A stretch of 64,000 nt of DNA from Dermatophilus congolensis (GTDB lineage Bacteria > Actinomycetota > Actinomycetes > Actinomycetales > Dermatophilaceae): the NCBI GenBank assembly GCA_030538115.1, contig JAUNUP010000004.1, positions 122,898 through 186,897 on the forward strand, in the 5' to 3' direction. Under the pieces are notes generated by a model. The model was given only the letters and a program-made list of their open reading frames with translations, did no database searches and had not been told where the DNA came from. Below are positions 62,612 to 64,000 of the stretch, in pieces. Numbering within the stretch: position 1 is the stretch's first letter; every line of letters begins with the position of its first letter. The position numbers were made by a program, and so were the translations under genes.

Positions 62612-63655
62612 TCAGCCGTCGGAGGAGCGGGCCCAGAGGTTGATGCCCGACTCGACCGCGTGCGTGTCGATCAGGTTCAGTTCGTCGTCAGAGAACTCCA
62701 CGTTGTCGAGGGCGGCGACGTTCGCCTCCAACTGCTCCACCGACGAGGCCCCGGCCAGTACCGATGTCACCCGGCCGTCGCGGAGGGCCCACGCCAGCGC
62801 CATCTGGGCGAGGGTCTGGCCCCGCGATGCGGCGATGTCGTTGAGCGCACGTACGTGGCCGAGTGCCTCCTCGGTGAGGAGCTTCGGGGCCAGTGACTTG
62901 CCCTGCGAGGCCCGCGACCCCTCCGGCACGCCGTCGAGGTATTTGTCGGTGAGCATGCCCTGCGCCAGCGGCGAGAACGCGATGCAACCCACGCCCTCGT
63001 CGCCGAGCACGTCGAGCAGGTCCGTCTCGATCCAGCGGTTGAGCATCGAGTACGACGGCTGGTGGATGAGCAGGGGCGTGCCCATCGAACGCAGGATCTC
63101 GATCGCCTCACGCGTGCGGTCGCCTCCGTACGACGAGATGCCCACGTACAGGGCGCGCCCACTGCGAACTGCGGTGTCGAGCGCACCCATCGTCTCTTCG
63201 AGCGGTGTCGTCGCGTCGAAACGGTGCGAATAGAAGATGTCGACGTAGTCGAGACCCATGCGGGCGAGCGACTGGTCGAGGGAGGCGAGCACGTACTTGC
63301 GCGACCCGCCGCCCTGCCCGTACGGGCCCGGCCACATGTCGTACCCGGCCTTGCTCGAGATGATCAGCTCGTCGCGGTATCGACGCAGGTCACGGTTCAG
63401 GTGGAGGCCGAAGTTCCGCTCCGCCGCCCCGTACTCGGGACCGTAGTTGTTGGCCAGGTCGAAGTGCGTGATGCCCAGATCGAAAGCGCGGCACAGGATG
63501 TCGCGCTGCCGCTGCAGCGGTACGTCGTCACCGAAGTTGTGCCACAACCCCAACGACAGAGCCGGCAGCGCCAGACCCGAGCGGCCGCACCGCCGGTAGG
63601 TCATCGAGTCGTAGCGGCTCGGGGCCGCCTGGTAAGCGTCTACGCGGTACGTCAT
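62612..63655 (-). CDS. Aldo/keto reductase (YghZ-like)
   Basis: A 347-residue TIM-barrel NADPH-dependent reductase of the potassium-channel-beta/YghZ branch. GITHFDLANNYGPEYGAAE contains the catalytic Asp and Tyr, ELIISSKAGYDMWPGPYG holds the catalytic lysine, and DYVDIFYSHRFD the histidine. In E. coli YghZ reduces glyceraldehyde-3-phosphate and methylglyoxal. ATG 63655 is chosen over an upstream frame start. It converges with the 5-oxoproline operon, 62 bases apart. Confidence 0.88.
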   Translation of the reverse strand: MTYRVDAYQAAPSRYDSMTYRRCGRSGLALPALSLGLWHNFGDDVPLQRQRDILCRAFDLGITHFDLANNYGPEYGAAERNFGLHLNRDLRRYRDELIISSKAGYDMWPGPYGQGGGSRKYVLASLDQSLARMGLDYVDIFYSHRFDATTPLEETMGALDTAVRSGRALYVGISSYGGDRTREAIEILRSMGTPLLIHQPSYSMLNRWIETDLLDVLGDEGVGCIAFSPLAQGMLTDKYLDGVPEGSRASQGKSLAPKLLTEEALGHVRALNDIAASRGQTLAQMALAWALRDGRVTSVLAGASSVEQLEANVAALDNVEFSDDELNLIDTHAVESGINLWARSSDG

Positions 63656-63766
63656 GTGGCCATTCTGCCCGCGCACCGGCCCGTTGCCACGCGGCAGTCA
63701 GAGGGGTCGAGCGCGGCGGCCCGGCGCCGGAATCCAGGCTCGTGCGCCGGTGCAGGAGCCTGCAGG

Positions 63767-64000
63767 TCAGGCGTCGAGGATCGCATGGCAGAGGCGCATA
63801 AGCTCGGGCGCCACATCGACCGACCCGCCGCGCGGTAGCGGACGCACTGCCTCGACGACCATGCGGTGTACCGCGTGGACGAGCATCTCGCGGCCGGCCA
63901 AGCTCAACTCGGGGCGGGTCACCGCGAGGGCATGCCCCCACTCCTCCGCCATCAGCCGGTCGCGTTTGCGTGCCAGGGCAAGCTCGGCATCGGGGAGGTG
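63767..64000 (-). CDS. TetR-family regulator, C-terminal part (runs off the window)
   Basis: The last 77 residues of a protein entering from the right edge. The helical segment KRDRLMAEEWGHAL, then LAGREMLVHAVHRMVVEAVR resembles the ligand-binding end of TetR-type repressors. The DNA-binding half is outside the window, so the family call is tentative. It lies 111 bases upstream of the aldo/keto reductase on the same strand and may control it. Confidence 0.5.
   Translation of the reverse strand, partial: HLPDAELALARKRDRLMAEEWGHALAVTRPELSLAGREMLVHAVHRMVVEAVRPLPRGGSVDVAPELMRLCHAILDA

Overview
The window is about 64 kb of high-GC, gene-dense DNA from a Gram-positive actinobacterium. The evidence is codon use biased to G/C at third positions, frequent GTG starts, short intergenic gaps and families typical of the phylum (F420-type oxidoreductases, GPP34, DUF4112, VapBC, acyl-CoA ligase and enoyl-CoA hydratase). 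A Micrococcales-like relative is plausible, but I cannot name the species. I saw no rRNA, tRNA, CRISPR array or prophage.

Layout. 1-6 kb: end of an unrecognised gene, a GH13 alpha-glucosidase/amylase, an ArsC-like protein, a beta-glucuronidase (uidA) and an S9 peptidase. 6-12.3 kb: a Nudix-NYN fusion, then a patch that looks rearranged. In that patch a 61-bp palindromic repeat occurs twice around an AAA/DUF4143 ATPase, the ATPase is preceded by four 9-mers spaced exactly 22 bp, and the 5' end of a glycerate kinase gene is present as a broken copy and again as the intact gene. 12.3-16.4 kb: a MazF toxin-antitoxin pair, an FAD/luciferase-like flavoenzyme fusion and a CorA transporter. 16.5-22 kb: a nitrogen-scavenging set (APC permease, glutamine-synthetase-like ligase, FluG-like amidohydrolase, M20 amidohydrolase). 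22-36 kb: GPP34, a classical ArgA, ArsR, 5-formyl-THF cyclo-ligase, YceI, a solitary chemoreceptor, HrpB helicase, a glycosyltransferase and an F420/LLM oxidoreductase pair.

36-55 kb: MFS exporter, two GH3 glucosidases, a LacI regulator, fatty-acid enzymes, a family-5 uracil-DNA glycosylase, a serine-type permease with a divergent LysR, a VTT protein overlapping a GT4 glycosyltransferase, and VapBC with a strong operator candidate. 55-64 kb: a TAT-exported metallophosphoesterase, a complete 5-oxoproline operon (NRAMP-like transporter, PxpA, fused PxpB-PxpC, DUF1445), an aldo/keto reductase and a partial TetR-type regulator.

Several sets work together. The carbohydrate enzymes (GH13, GH2 glucuronidase, two GH3) suggest use of plant or host glycosides. 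The 16.5-22 kb and 57.8-62.5 kb sets take up and open gamma-glutamyl, amide or lactam nitrogen compounds. The most unusual stretch is 7.0-11.1 kb, where repeats, an iteron-like array and a duplicated gene start point to past integration or recombination.
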